6,607 bases of DNA from Desulfovibrio sp. (GTDB lineage: Bacteria; Desulfobacterota; Desulfovibrionia; Desulfovibrionales; Desulfovibrionaceae). How positions within the stretch are numbered: the stretch's first letter is position 1; each line of letters starts with the position of its first letter. The translations under genes and the position numbers were made by a program. The notes under the pieces are model-generated. The model was given only the letters and a program-made list of their open reading frames with translations. It was not told the origin of the DNA and ran no database searches. Below, one piece after another: positions 6,495 to 6,607 of the stretch. The DNA is taken from assembly GCA_031270875.1 (NCBI GenBank), contig JAISXC010000289.1:1-6607 (forward strand). Direction: 5' to 3'.

Positions 6495-6605
6495 TCAGGA
6501 AGGGCAAGGGCGGCTTGCCGCGTATTCTTTCGCTGGCGGCGGAGCGGGCGAAGGCATGGTATCGCCATCCTCAAAAATGCCACGCCCTGAACAGGGGCAA
6601 GCGGC
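6495..6605 (-). CDS. Possible C-terminal fragment of an unrecognised protein
   Basis: A minus-strand frame enters from the right edge and ends at TGA 6497-6495, giving 36 residues that include CPCSGRG, FEDGDTMPSPAPPP and a final SRPCPS. The mix of acidic, proline and small residues looks more protein-like than the other frames, and three cysteines might suggest a metal site. I do not recognise the family, and the start lies outside the window. The frame may be chance or itself decayed. Confidence 0.2.
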   Translation of the reverse strand, partial: AACPCSGRGIFEDGDTMPSPAPPPAKEYAASRPCPS

Positions 6606-6607
6606 AG

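Noticed and set aside
6393..6590. A 65-codon plus-strand frame
   Set aside because: It starts inside the second palindromic repeat and crosses two hairpins, and it has an Arg-rich composition typical of a shadow frame.

Overview
The window carries the start of a two-partner secretion (type Vb) locus on the minus strand, followed leftwards by a very large secreted protein that runs off the window edge. A decayed restriction/helicase gene and an AT-rich, hairpin-filled stretch lie upstream. The secretion system needs an outer membrane, so the host is a diderm bacterium. The GC-rich coding style would suit a proteobacterium (for example a Desulfovibrio-like anaerobe) or another diderm anaerobe, but nothing here fixes the taxon.

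Layout, read in the direction of transcription (right to left). From 6607 to about 6495 there may be the C-terminal tail of an unrecognised minus-strand gene (weak). From 6494 to 5967 there is no convincing gene. This stretch holds a run of stem-loops, two diverged 30-bp copies of a palindromic repeat 66 bp apart, a perfect 16-bp tandem duplication and a plus-strand promoter-like sequence. From 5966 to 5311 lies a pseudogene: the N-terminal part of a Mrr-like nuclease/SF2 helicase of the restriction type, with at least two reading-frame breaks, an internal deletion and loss of everything after helicase motif I. From 5161 to 3395 is an intact TpsB/CdiB-type outer-membrane transporter. After a 22-bp gap containing a good ribosome binding site, the TpsA/CdiA/FHA-type exoprotein starts at 3372 and stays open to base 1 (1124 codons, no stop).

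The two intact genes form a tpsB-tpsA operon. TpsB is predicted to use its POTRA domains to recognise the N-terminal TPS domain of TpsA in the periplasm and to pass it through its beta-barrel to the cell surface. The visible TpsA has the architecture of CdiA/haemagglutinin proteins: signal peptide, TPS domain, haemagglutinin repeats, a conserved mid-protein module, then more repeats. The C-terminal end, which would decide between contact-dependent inhibition toxin, haemolysin and adhesin, lies outside the window, as would any immunity gene.

The main points of interest are the truncation of the restriction gene just where the tps locus begins, the loss of the usual cysteine pair in the TPS domain, and the structured non-coding segment at 6270-6470, whose two repeat copies differ in ways that preserve pairing only in a plus-strand RNA.
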